Source of the DNA: an uncultured Alistipes sp.
GTDB taxonomy: Bacteria > Bacteroidota > Bacteroidia > Bacteroidales > Rikenellaceae
Direction: 5' to 3'
NCBI RefSeq assembly: GCF_949296715.1
Contig: NZ_CASFQD010000022.1
Span: forward strand, 1 to 10,380
Length of the DNA: 10,380 nucleotides
The position numbers and the translations under genes are program-made. Shown in pieces: positions 1-6,414 of the stretch (the stretch's first letter is position 1; every line of letters starts with the position of its first letter). The notes under the pieces are model-generated. The model had not been told where the DNA came from and made no database searches. It saw only the letters and a program-made list of their open reading frames with translations.

Positions 1-138
1 CAATTTTTTCGCTTAACTATTCAAAAAACGGCTTCAAAGCACACATTTACAAATGCGGAATAATGCTGCGTATCTCCCTGAAAGCCCAATAGTTTACATT
101 ATTCTTCCTAAATCCATCCGAAATCGGGCGAGTTTGCG

Positions 139-146
139 TATCTTTG
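139..146 (+). promoter_or_regulatory. Possible upstream promoter (-7 element TATCTTTG) for the two-component operon
   Basis: TATCTTTG is an exact match to the Bacteroidota sigma -7 consensus TAnnTTTG. It lies 68 bases before the response regulator start. No clear TTTG -33 element sits 19-21 bases upstream, so it may be weak or need an activator. The operon would then have two start points, this one and the one at 190-197. The DNA before it (1-138) is AT-rich and I see no gene in it. Confidence 0.4.
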
Positions 147-162
147 GTCTGCGGTCGCGGCA

Positions 163-197
163 TTTCGGTTTCCTTTCAGAAAGGCCCGCTACCTTTG
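163..197 (+). promoter_or_regulatory. Promoter with direct-repeat operator upstream of the response regulator
   Basis: The -7 element TACCTTTG (190-197) matches TAnnTTTG. Upstream are two half-sites, TTTCGG (163-168) and TTTCAG (174-179), exactly 11 bases apart. OmpR/PhoB-family regulators usually bind direct repeats with a 10-11 bp period, so this is a candidate binding site overlapping the -33 region. The same arrangement, with the same spacing to the -7 element, precedes the PepSY-like gene at 2403. That regulator binding happens here is inference. Confidence 0.55.
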
Positions 198-213
198 CAC
201 AAAACGAATCCGT

Positions 214-891
214 ATGAAACTGTTGATTGTCGAAGACGAACCCTCCCTGCGGGAGATCATGGTCCGCACGCTCCTGCGCGAGCAGTATGTCGTCGAGCAG
301 GCCGCCGACTACGCCTCGGCGCTCGACAAGATTGCGGCCTACGACTACGACTGCATCCTGCTCGACATCATGCTGCCCGACGGCAGCGGCCTGCGGCTGC
401 TCGAGGAGCTCAAGCGGCAGCGCCGCCGCGCCGGCATCATCATCATCTCGGCGCGCGACTCGCTCGACGACAAGATCGAGGGGCTGGAGCTCGGGGCCGA
501 CGACTACCTGCCCAAGCCCTTCCACCTCGCGGAGTTGAGCGCCCGCATCCGCAGCGTGCTGCGCCGACACCAGCGCGGCGGCGAGCAGACGCTCGAGGCG
601 GGCAACGTGCGCGTCTATCCCGACAGCCGCCGCGTGGAGGTGGCGGGGCGTCCCGTCGAGCTGCTGCGCAAGGAGTACGACATCCTCTGCTACTTCATGA
701 GCCGCCCCGGCCATACGGTCGACAAGGCGACGCTGGCCGAGGCCGTGTGGGGCGACCACATCGACCAGGTCGACAACTTCGATTTCGTCTATGCCCAGAT
801 GAAGAACCTGCGGCGCAAACTTGCCGATGCGGGGGCCGACACGGAGATACGTGCCGTCTACGGTTTCGGCTACAAACTCGTACAGCCGTGA
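214..891 (+). CDS. OmpR/PhoB-family two-component response regulator
   Basis: This is a 225-residue cytoplasmic DNA-binding response regulator. The receiver domain (about residues 1-118) has the acidic pair E7/D8, the phosphoacceptor D51 in LLDIMLPDGSG, S79 at the switch Thr/Ser position, and K101 in LPKPF. A linker leads to a winged-helix effector domain (about 125-223) ending in the family-typical RAVYGFGYKL. Length and layout are normal for the OmpR/PhoB subfamily. The ATG at 214 starts directly with the conserved KLLIVEDEPSL strand, so the start is secure. Its stop overlaps the GTG of the downstream kinase, its likely cognate partner, and translational coupling is likely. The upstream direct repeats suggest autoregulation. 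The stimulus and targets cannot be read from the protein. A long open frame in another phase across this gene is a GC-rich shadow. Confidence 0.97.
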   Translation: MKLLIVEDEPSLREIMVRTLLREQYVVEQAADYASALDKIAAYDYDCILLDIMLPDGSGLRLLEELKRQRRRAGIIIISARDSLDDKIEGLELGADDYLPKPFHLAELSARIRSVLRRHQRGGEQTLEAGNVRVYPDSRRVEVAGRPVELLRKEYDILCYFMSRPGHTVDKATLAEAVWGDHIDQVDNFDFVYAQMKNLRRKLADAGADTEIRAVYGFGYKLVQP

Positions 892-2162
892 AGCTCGTCT
901 ACCGGATTATCCTCCATATTTCGTGGGTGCTGTCGCTGCTGCTGGCGGCGTGGGCCCTCTTTTTCTACGTGACGCTCGTCGACGAGATCAACGACGAGAC
1001 GGACGATGCGCTCGAGCACCGTGCCGAGGTAATCATTGCCCAGCAGCTCTCCGGCCGCGAGGTCGCGTCGACGGCTTCGGGCAACGAGGGTTATTTCCTG
1101 ACGGAGGTCGGGGAGGAGTATGCCCGGCGGCGGTCGCATGAAAGCTATACGGACGAGGAAATCTACATCCCCGAACGGGATGACGAGGAGCCGGCACGCG
1201 TGCTGCGCACGATTTTCCGTGACCGCGACGGCCGCTGGTTCGAGCTCACGGTGATGACGCCGACCTTCGAGAAGGACGAGCTGCGCGAGGCAATCCTCTG
1301 GTGGATTGTCTGGCTCTATTTCTTCCTGCTGCTGACAATCCTGGCGGTCAACGTGCTGGTGCTCCATCGCACGCTGCGGCCGCTGCACGCGCTGCTGCGC
1401 TGGCTCGACGAATACACGGTCGGGGCGAAGAACCCGCCGCTGGCGTGCGACACGGACATCACGGAGTTCCGCCGGCTGAACGAGGCGGCAAGCCGTTATG
1501 CGGCGCGGGCCGAACAGCTCTTCGACCGCCAGAAGCAGTTTATCGGCAACGCCTCGCACGAGATGCAGACGCCGCTGGCCGTCTGCCGCAACCGGCTGGA
1601 GATGTTAGTCGACGAGGGGGCAACGCTCTCCGAGGCGCAACTGGGCGAGATTGCCAAGGTGCAGCGCACGCTCGACTACCTCGTGCGGCTGAACCGCTCG
1701 CTGCTGTTGCTCTCGAAAATCGACAACGGGCAGTTCCCCGAGACCGGGGAGGTCGATTTCAACGCCCTGACCGGGCGCACGGCCGAGGACCTCTCGGAAA
1801 TCTACGCCTCGCGCGGCATGCACCTCACATTGCATGACGGGGAGCGTCTCGTGGTCCGCATGAACCCGACGCTGGCGGCGAGCCTGGTGAGCAACCTGCT
1901 CAAAAATGCCTTCGTACACGGCGATGCGGGCGGTGAGATTGTCGTGACGATTACGCCGCGCAGCCTGCGCGTCGCGAACAGCGGGGCCGCGGGGCCGCTC
2001 GATGCCGCGCATGTCTTCGACCGTTTCTATCAGGGGACGAAGAAGGAGGGGTCGACCGGGCTGGGGCTCTCGATTGCCGAGGCCATCTGCCGCCTCTCGG
2101 GCCTGCGCATCGAATATGCCTACGGGGACGGGATGCACAGTTTTACGGTGACGGTCCGGTGA
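888..2162 (+). CDS. Membrane sensor histidine kinase
   Basis: This is a 424-residue inner-membrane sensor kinase that should phosphorylate the regulator encoded just upstream. The start chosen is GTG at 888, overlapping the regulator stop by four bases (GTGA). The frame is open far upstream, but that part overlaps the regulator and does not look like protein. Transmembrane helices lie at about residues 7-29 and 136-159. Between them is a roughly 105-residue periplasmic sensor, strikingly acidic at 32-43 and 88-101. A HAMP-like linker follows, then the H-box GNASHEMQTPLA with the phospho-His H224, an N-box (NLLKNAFVHG), a D/F region (VFDRFYQG) and the G-box GSTGLGLSIAEA. All catalytic boxes look intact. 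The acidic sensor may respond to cations or cationic peptides, which is inference only. A terminator 100 bases downstream closes the operon. Confidence 0.96.
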   Translation: MKLVYRIILHISWVLSLLLAAWALFFYVTLVDEINDETDDALEHRAEVIIAQQLSGREVASTASGNEGYFLTEVGEEYARRRSHESYTDEEIYIPERDDEEPARVLRTIFRDRDGRWFELTVMTPTFEKDELREAILWWIVWLYFFLLLTILAVNVLVLHRTLRPLHALLRWLDEYTVGAKNPPLACDTDITEFRRLNEAASRYAARAEQLFDRQKQFIGNASHEMQTPLAVCRNRLEMLVDEGATLSEAQLGEIAKVQRTLDYLVRLNRSLLLLSKIDNGQFPETGEVDFNALTGRTAEDLSEIYASRGMHLTLHDGERLVVRMNPTLAASLVSNLLKNAFVHGDAGGEIVVTITPRSLRVANSGAAGPLDAAHVFDRFYQGTKKEGSTGLGLSIAEAICRLSGLRIEYAYGDGMHSFTVTVR

Positions 2163-2261
2163 CGGCCGCCGGGCGGTGCCCCGTGTTCCGGGTTCCCCGC
2201 TTCGGGCCGTCGGCCCGGTACGCGGCCATACGTTGCCGCGGGGGCGATATCGTGCAGATTG

Positions 2262-2297
2262 AAAGACGGCTGCCTGCGGGGCGGCTGTCTTTTTTTT
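2262..2297 (+). terminator. Rho-independent terminator of the two-component operon
   Basis: A 13-bp stem (2262-2274 with 2280-2292, two G-T wobbles) encloses the five-base loop TGCGG and runs into an unbroken T tract ending at 2297. It separates the kinase from the PepSY-like gene, which has its own promoter. A further GC-rich dyad (2161-2167 with 2205-2211) lies right after the kinase stop. Confidence 0.85.
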
Positions 2298-2323
2298 GAA
2301 AAAAACAGCACCCGGACCGGCCG

Positions 2324-2358
2324 TTTCAGATTCGTTTCAGTTTTCCGCCGCACCTTTG
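2324..2358 (+). promoter_or_regulatory. Promoter with direct-repeat operator upstream of the PepSY-like unit
   Basis: Two identical half-sites TTTCAG (2324-2329 and 2335-2340) are 11 bases apart. They are followed after 11 bases by ACCTTTG (2352-2358), which forms a near-consensus -7 element CACCTTTG. The 17 bases from 2324 to 2340 match 163-179, before the response regulator, at 14 positions, and the distance to ACCTTTG is the same. This makes the unit a likely direct target of that regulator (inference). Confidence 0.6.
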
Positions 2359-2402
2359 TTCCCGGAAAGATACGGAAAACAAACGTCAAAACGGAAACAA
2401 CC

Positions 2403-2846
2403 ATGAAAAGAGTGCGAATGATACTGACCGGGGTCCTGCTCTCGGCGCTGACGCTTCCGGCAGCGGCCGGCAACGACCGTCCGATTGTCGTCGGGGAGCT
2501 GCCCGCCGTCGCACGGGAGTTCCTGCGCACCCATTTCGACGGGCTGGAGGTCTCCTATGCCAAGGTGGATGAGGACTTTTTCGACAAGGAGTACAAGGTG
2601 GTCTTTGTCAACGGGGCGAAGGTCGAGTTCGCGAAGGACGGCGCCTGGAAGGAGGTCGACTGCAAGTACGGCGAGGTCCCCGCGGCGGCTGTTCCGCGGC
2701 AGATTGCCGACGAGGTGGCGCGGCTCTTTCCCGCGTGCCGGATTGTCTCGATCGAGCGCGACCGCAGCGAATACGAGGTCAAGCTCGACAACGGGACGGA
2801 ACTGACCTTCGACCGGAAGTTCCGCCTGACGGACATGGACGACTGA
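2403..2846 (+). CDS. Secreted PepSY-like (DUF2874-type) periplasmic protein
   Basis: This 147-residue protein has a Sec signal peptide (MKRVRM, a hydrophobic core, then LPAAA-GN, probable cleavage after about residue 22). The mature part holds two related repeats, about 34-87 and 95-146. Each runs from a short helix (LPAVAREFLRTHF; VPRQIADEVARLFP) into strands with YEVKL/YKVVF and an aspartate-rich turn. This is the pattern of the Bacteroidota PepSY-like family described as beta-lactamase-inhibitor-like, and the length is typical. The biochemical role of these proteins is largely unknown, and PepSY-type domains are often encoded beside two-component systems. The ATG at 2403 is the natural start because the signal peptide begins there; the in-frame extension upstream crosses the terminator and promoter. 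It probably shares a transcript with the lipoprotein gene 88 bases downstream. Confidence 0.85.
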   Translation: MKRVRMILTGVLLSALTLPAAAGNDRPIVVGELPAVAREFLRTHFDGLEVSYAKVDEDFFDKEYKVVFVNGAKVEFAKDGAWKEVDCKYGEVPAAAVPRQIADEVARLFPACRIVSIERDRSEYEVKLDNGTELTFDRKFRLTDMDD

Positions 2847-2934
2847 CCGCCCGCAGACGGCAGGAAGACGGCAAAGACAACGCAACGATGCGATGCTGAT
2901 AATTGATTATTGACTGTAAAACGAATTTTGACCT

Positions 2935-3795
2935 ATGACTGCAAACATGCTGAAAAAATGGATGATGCTGTCCGCCGTCGTGCTGGCGCTCTTCGCCGCG
3001 ACGGGTTGCGACAGGGAGGACGATGACCGTTTCACGAATGTGCCGCCGGCCGTGGAGAAGACCTTCCGCGAGATGTTCCCGCAGGCCACGGAGGTCTGCT
3101 GGGCAGACCGGAGCGGCTATCTGGTGGCGGGCTTCCGGCAGGCCGGCACCCCGGCCCAGGCCTGGTTCGTTCCGGCCGGCGAATGGCACATGACCGAGAC
3201 CGATATCCGCTACGGGGAGCTCCCGCAGGCCGTGCGCACGGCATTCGAGACGGGCGAATATGCGTCGTGGCGCGTGGATGACGTGGAGATGCTCGCACGC
3301 CGCGGGCTCGAGACGGTCTACTCGCTTGAAGTCGAGCGCGGCGAGTCCGAATACGAGCTGCTCTATGCCGAGGACGGCATCCTGTTGAGCGCCCTGCCCG
3401 ATACGGACGGCGGCGATCATGCCGACCTGCTGCCCTCGGGCCTTCCGCAGGCCGTGCAGGAGTTCCTCGCGCAGCACTATCCCGATGCCCGCATCGTCGA
3501 TACGGAACTTGAGCGGGGACAGTACGAGGTGGAGATCGTCGACGGCCGCACGGTGCGTGAACTGCTCTTCGACGCGGAGGGCAACTGGCTGGAGACCCGG
3601 ACCGAAGTGCGGACGGGCGAGGTGCCCGACGCGGTGCTCGGCGCCGTGCGTGCGTCGGAGTACGGGGCGTGGGAGATCGAGGATGTAGACCTGGTCGAGA
3701 CGCCCGACGGCGAGTGGTACGAAGTCGAGCTGGAGGAGCCGCGCACCGACCGCGAGGTCCGGCTCCGGGTGCGCGCCGACGGCACGCTCCTCTGA
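2935..3795 (+). CDS. PepSY-like lipoprotein, probably surface-exposed
   Basis: This 286-residue protein has a lipoprotein signal, a positively charged start (LKKW), a hydrophobic stretch and the lipobox FAATGC, so C25 should be lipidated. The next residues, DREDDD, resemble the acidic lipoprotein export signal known in Bacteroidota, which suggests transport to the outer surface. The rest consists of about four PepSY-like half-repeats arranged as an internal duplication, roughly 36-155 and 165-286, each starting with an LPQAV/PPAVEK-like helix. It is very rich in Asp and Glu. ATG at 2935 is used here; the ATG at 2947 (M5, MLKKW) is equally plausible and would give a more standard signal peptide. 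It follows the other PepSY-like gene without a visible terminator. Function is unknown; binding of cations or envelope partners is only a guess. Confidence 0.82.
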   Translation: MTANMLKKWMMLSAVVLALFAATGCDREDDDRFTNVPPAVEKTFREMFPQATEVCWADRSGYLVAGFRQAGTPAQAWFVPAGEWHMTETDIRYGELPQAVRTAFETGEYASWRVDDVEMLARRGLETVYSLEVERGESEYELLYAEDGILLSALPDTDGGDHADLLPSGLPQAVQEFLAQHYPDARIVDTELERGQYEVEIVDGRTVRELLFDAEGNWLETRTEVRTGEVPDAVLGAVRASEYGAWEIEDVDLVETPDGEWYEVELEEPRTDREVRLRVRADGTLL

Positions 3796-3817
3796 TCCCG
3801 CGGGCGCTTCCCGCATT

Positions 3818-3855
3818 GTCAGCCCGCATTTCCGGACCCGGAAATGCGGGCTGAC
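3818..3855 (+). terminator. Perfect 18-bp inverted repeat, likely terminator of the PepSY-like unit
   Basis: Positions 3818-3835 are the exact reverse complement of 3838-3855, with only AC between them, 22 bases after the lipoprotein stop. In RNA it would form a 17-bp hairpin with a four-base loop. No T tract follows, so it may act as an RNA-stabilising 3' end rather than a classic terminator. Confidence 0.6.
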
Positions 3856-3916
3856 GGCCCTCCGGAGGTGCTATTGGTCTTGTTTATGACACTATAAAAT
3901 GATATAATCGAAAATG

Positions 3917-3948
3917 TTGTGCAATCTTGGAAAACAGTTGTATATTTG
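3917..3948 (+). promoter_or_regulatory. Promoter of the ferritin gene
   Basis: TATATTTG (3941-3948) matches TAnnTTTG exactly. A TTG at 3917-3919 sits 21 bases upstream as a possible -33 element. It lies in a conspicuously AT-rich island (about 3870-3988) within GC-rich surroundings, 40 bases before the ferritin ATG. No convincing Fur-type box was found. Confidence 0.65.
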
Positions 3949-3988
3949 CCACAGAAACAAATGACATGAACTTAAAACAACAACCGTT

Positions 3989-4510
3989 ATGTTAAGCAAG
4001 AAACTGCACGAAGCGCTCAATGAGCAGATCAATGCCGAACTGTGGTCGGCCTATTTGTATCTTTCGATGTCGATGGACGCCGAGGCCAAGGGCCAGAAGG
4101 GTGTCGCCAACTGGTTCTACGTCCAGTTCCAGGAGGAGCAGGACCACGCCCGCATCCTGATGAACTACATCCTTTCGCGCGACGCCGCCGTGACGCTCAA
4201 GCCCATTGCCGAGGTGCGCACGTCGTGGGCCTCGCCGCTGGAGATGTTCCAGGATACGCTGGTACACGAGAAGAAGGTGACGGCCATGATCAACAACCTC
4301 GCCGCCATCGCCCGCGAGGACAACGATTTCGCCTCGGTGAACATGCTCGCCTGGTTCATCGACGAGCAGGTCGAGGAGGAGGAGTCGGCCCGCGAGATGA
4401 TTCAGGCCTGCGAGGCCGTCGAGGGCAACAAGTTCGGGCTCTACATGCTCGACAAGGAGCTCGCCGCACGCGTCTACACGCAGGCTGCACCCCTCGCCGC
4501 GAAGGCATAG
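3989..4510 (+). CDS. ftnA: Bacterial non-heme ferritin
   Basis: This 173-residue ferritin oxidises Fe(II) and stores it as a ferric mineral inside a 24-subunit cytoplasmic shell, limiting Fenton damage. The ferroxidase ligands sit at the positions usual for FtnA-type ferritins: E17, E50 and H53 (in EEQDHA), E94, Q127 and E130. No heme-binding methionine typical of bacterioferritin is evident, and the length fits FtnA. The ATG at 3989 begins the conserved MLSKKLHEALNEQINAE. It is a single-gene unit with its own promoter and terminator. Being next to the acidic PepSY-like module may be chance or may hint at metal-related regulation; the shared direct-repeat operator is not present here. Confidence 0.97.
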   Translation: MLSKKLHEALNEQINAELWSAYLYLSMSMDAEAKGQKGVANWFYVQFQEEQDHARILMNYILSRDAAVTLKPIAEVRTSWASPLEMFQDTLVHEKKVTAMINNLAAIAREDNDFASVNMLAWFIDEQVEEEESAREMIQACEAVEGNKFGLYMLDKELAARVYTQAAPLAAKA

Positions 4511-4531
4511 CTTCACGCATCGGTCAGAGAG

Positions 4532-4568
4532 CGGTCCGGCCCCCGTCAGCGGGAGCCGGACCGTTTTT
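4532..4568 (+). terminator. Rho-independent terminator of ferritin
   Basis: A 14-bp stem with one mismatch (4532-4545 with 4550-4563) and the loop TCAG is followed by TTTTT (4564-4568), 21 bases after the ferritin stop. It lies between convergent genes but has no T tract in the minus direction. Confidence 0.85.
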
Positions 4569-4619
4569 CATGGCCGATGCGCCTGGCGAAGAGGACGTGC
4601 AGGCCGTGGTGCAGATGCA

Positions 4620-5099
4620 TCATCTTTCGGACGGTGCATCGGGCCGGAGCTCCATGCCGAGGCGGACCATGTCGCGGCATTCGATGCCGTTTTCGATAAT
4701 CGGGGCAGGGTAGTACCTGCGGAAATAGTCGCGGTCGATGCCGCAGCGCACGAATCCGCAGCGTTCGTAGAGGGCGATCTGTCCGGTGCCGGTCTCTCCC
4801 GTACCGATCTCCAGCCGCCGGAACCCCGCCGCACGGGCCGTGCGGATGGCATGGTGCAGCAGGGCGGTGCCGATTCCCCGGCGCTGGCAGGCCGGATCGA
4901 CAGCGATGGAGACCACCTCGGCCGTGAAGGGGCGCGTGTGGAGCAGCAGGTATTGGCCGACGGTCCGCCCGGCAAGCTGCGCGACAAAACAGCGGCTGCG
5001 GCCGACATAGTCGGCGACGGATTCCGGGCTTTCGTCGGCCAGCATCAGCAGATCGTGGGATGGAGAGTCGGTTTCGCGGATTTCGGGATCGGGATTCAT
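4620..5099 (-). CDS. GNAT-family N-acetyltransferase
   Basis: This 159-residue protein should transfer an acetyl group from acetyl-CoA to an amine acceptor that cannot be read from the sequence. GNAT motif A is clear: the strand VVSIAVDP, then the pyrophosphate-binding loop QRRGIG (residues 72-77) and the following helix. Motif B appears as ALYERCGFVRCGI. The C-terminal part (RDYFRRYY) resembles RimI-like enzymes that act on protein or peptide N-termini, but this is a weak hint. The start chosen is ATG at 5099; an in-frame ATG at 5120 would add seven residues (MLLYTTP) that look like untranslated leader. It lies 60 bases after the DedA-type gene on the same strand with no terminator between, so the two are probably co-transcribed. 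Confidence 0.88.
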   Translation of the reverse strand: MNPDPEIRETDSPSHDLLMLADESPESVADYVGRSRCFVAQLAGRTVGQYLLLHTRPFTAEVVSIAVDPACQRRGIGTALLHHAIRTARAAGFRRLEIGTGETGTGQIALYERCGFVRCGIDRDYFRRYYPAPIIENGIECRDMVRLGMELRPDAPSER

Positions 5100-5159
5100 G
5101 GGTGTAGTATAAAGTAGCATAAACTTTTGTCGGAACGGGGAGGGTGCAGGGGCGCCGGG

Positions 5160-5618
5160 TCAGAAGAGCGATGCGGCCCCCTCGAAGGTGAGCAGCAGTA
5201 CGACGTAGCGCAGGGCCTTGCCGGCGAGCATCGACGCGCCGGTGATCCAGACGTTGCTGCGCATGAGCCCCAGCACGACGGCCAGTGCCTCGCCGATCGT
5301 CGGCAGGAAGCCGAAGAAGCCCATCAGGGCGCCGCGTTCGGCGAGGAACTTCCGCGCGCGGGCCAGCTGCCGTGTCGTGATGCCCAGGCGGGTGATCCAC
5401 TCCGTGCGCCCGAGCGTGCCGATCCAGTAGCAGGTCATGCCGCCGAGCGTGTTGCCCGCCGAGGCCGCGACGACGCACCACACGGGGTCGAGCCCCATGC
5501 GCGTGAGGACGATCATGACGGCTTCGGAGCTGAACGGCAGGATGCTCCCGGCAACGAAGGCCGAGAGGAAGAGGCCCCAGTAGCCCCAGTCGATGAAGAA
5601 TTGCGTGATGGCTTCCAT
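5160..5618 (-). CDS. yqaA: YqaA/DedA-type (SNARE-associated) inner-membrane protein
   Basis: This 152-residue integral membrane protein of the short YqaA branch of the DedA/VTT superfamily has four hydrophobic segments at about 12-30, 46-67, 98-118 and 123-145. Typical family features are the re-entrant-like GSILPFSSEAVMIVL near residues 24-38, GNTLGGMTCYWIGTLG at 55-70, and GFLPTIGEALAVVLG around 103-117. Related DedA proteins take part in lipid flipping and membrane homeostasis; a role for this particular protein is not established. The ATG at 5618 fits the family N-terminus. It lies upstream of the GNAT gene in a likely two-gene transcript. No clear TAnnTTTG promoter was found before it; a GC-rich imperfect repeat occupies that space. 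Confidence 0.88.
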   Translation of the reverse strand: MEAITQFFIDWGYWGLFLSAFVAGSILPFSSEAVMIVLTRMGLDPVWCVVAASAGNTLGGMTCYWIGTLGRTEWITRLGITTRQLARARKFLAERGALMGFFGFLPTIGEALAVVLGLMRSNVWITGASMLAGKALRYVVLLLTFEGAASLF

Positions 5619-5635
5619 ATTGCGGTCGTGTGCTT

Positions 5636-5727
5636 GTCTGTTTTTCGGGCCCGGTTGCGGCTCTCCGTCCGGACCGGGATGGTCTGTTTTTCAGGTCCGG
5701 TTCTGCCCGCGCTCCGGTATCCGGACG
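5636..5727. repeat. Imperfect 46-bp tandem repeat upstream of the YqaA gene
   Basis: Units begin at 5636 and 5682. Their first 21 bases agree at 19 positions (GTCTGTTTTTC, then GG and CCGGTT); the rest of each unit is GC-rich and alignable only with gaps. A third, shortened echo (GTCCTTTTTAGGTC) lies at 5734-5747. It fills the gap between the yjbQ stop and the yqaA start, both on the minus strand. Read on the + strand, each unit starts with a T-run after a GC-rich stretch. Function is unknown. Confidence 0.6.
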
Positions 5728-5808
5728 AAGATCGTCCTTTTTAGGTCGGCGCAGGGCGATCGGCGGCCGGAAATCGGGCCTTCTCCGCGGTGTGCCGATC
5801 GTCGGGCG

Positions 5809-6222
5809 TTATTCTCCGATCACGGTCGCCACGATGCGCCGCCCCGAGGCGCGGTTGCGGAACTCGCAGAGGCAGATGCCCTGCCAGGTGCCCAGCCCGA
5901 GCCGTCCGTCGACGATCGGGAGCGTCAGCTCGCACCCCGTGAGCGCCGCCTTGGCATGGGCCGGCATGTCGTCGTCGCCCTCGAGCGTGTGCGTGTAACC
6001 GGTGCCCTGCTCGGGAACGAGGCGGTCGAAGATCGTGCCGAGGTCCGTGCGGACGTCGGGATCGGCATTCTCGGTGAGGGTGAGCCCTGCGGAGGTGTGG
6101 CGCAGAAAGAGGTGCAGCAACCCCGTGCGGGGCAGCGGCGGAAGGTTGGCGGCGACCTCGTCGGTGACGAGGTGGAAACCCCGGCGGCGGGGCCGCAGCG
6201 TGAATTCGCTCTGTCGGATCAT
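5809..6222 (-). CDS. yjbQ: YjbQ family protein (UPF0047, secondary thiamine-phosphate synthase)
   Basis: This 137-residue protein belongs to a small trimeric family whose E. coli member has weak thiamine-phosphate synthase activity; the true physiological role remains uncertain. Family marks are HTSAGLTLTENAD (42-54), the H78 region (YTHTLEGDDDMPAHAK) and the signature GTWQGICLCEFRN (111-123). H42, H78 and H89 are candidate metal or substrate ligands. Length is normal. The ATG at 6222 is chosen because the family N-terminus (IRQSEFTL) starts there; the frame continues open upstream through the intergenic region, but that part is not protein-like. It is transcribed divergently from the thioesterase gene, with an exact -7 element 46 bases upstream. 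Confidence 0.92.
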   Translation of the reverse strand: MIRQSEFTLRPRRRGFHLVTDEVAANLPPLPRTGLLHLFLRHTSAGLTLTENADPDVRTDLGTIFDRLVPEQGTGYTHTLEGDDDMPAHAKAALTGCELTLPIVDGRLGLGTWQGICLCEFRNRASGRRIVATVIGE

Positions 6223-6267
6223 GGTTTTGTCGCGGTATCGGCCGGGACGTTCGGTGCGTCCGGCATG

Positions 6268-6275
6268 CAAAGATA
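6268..6275 (-). promoter_or_regulatory. Promoter -7 element of yjbQ
   Basis: On the minus strand this reads TATCTTTG, an exact TAnnTTTG match, 45 bases before the yjbQ ATG. No convincing -33 TTTG was found. It faces away from the thioesterase promoter in the 192-base divergent intergenic region. AAGATACGA (6270-6278) is the exact inverted copy of TCGTATCTT (6381-6389) in that other promoter. Confidence 0.6.
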
Positions 6276-6359
6276 CGAAATCCTCCGTTTCGTGTGGTGC
6301 CTTTTGCCGGGAAGCTCCCGGATCGGCCATCTTTTGCGACGGAATGGCGGATCGTCCGA

Positions 6360-6391
6360 TTTGGACGGGCCGCGGAAAAGTCGTATCTTCG
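6360..6391 (+). promoter_or_regulatory. Promoter of the thioesterase gene
   Basis: TTTG (6360-6363) as -33 and TATCTTCG (6384-6391, one mismatch to TAnnTTTG) as -7 are separated by 20 bases, the usual Bacteroidota spacing. The thioesterase ATG lies 23 bases downstream. Confidence 0.6.
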
Positions 6392-6414
6392 TAGGAGAGA
6401 AAACGACATCGAAC

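Noticed and set aside
144..887. Long in-frame extension upstream of the histidine kinase, overlapping the response regulator
   Set aside because: Its translation is rich in Arg, Ala and Pro without domain features and exactly shadows a well-supported gene; the kinase proper begins at the GTG at 888.
2921..2930. Possible internal promoter (GAATTTTG) before the PepSY-like lipoprotein
   Set aside because: It has a mismatch in the -7 element and lies only four bases before the ATG, too close for a normal transcript start.
3870..3988. Fur-type iron box before the ferritin gene
   Set aside because: The region is AT-rich but no convincing 19-bp dyad resembling a Fur box was found.
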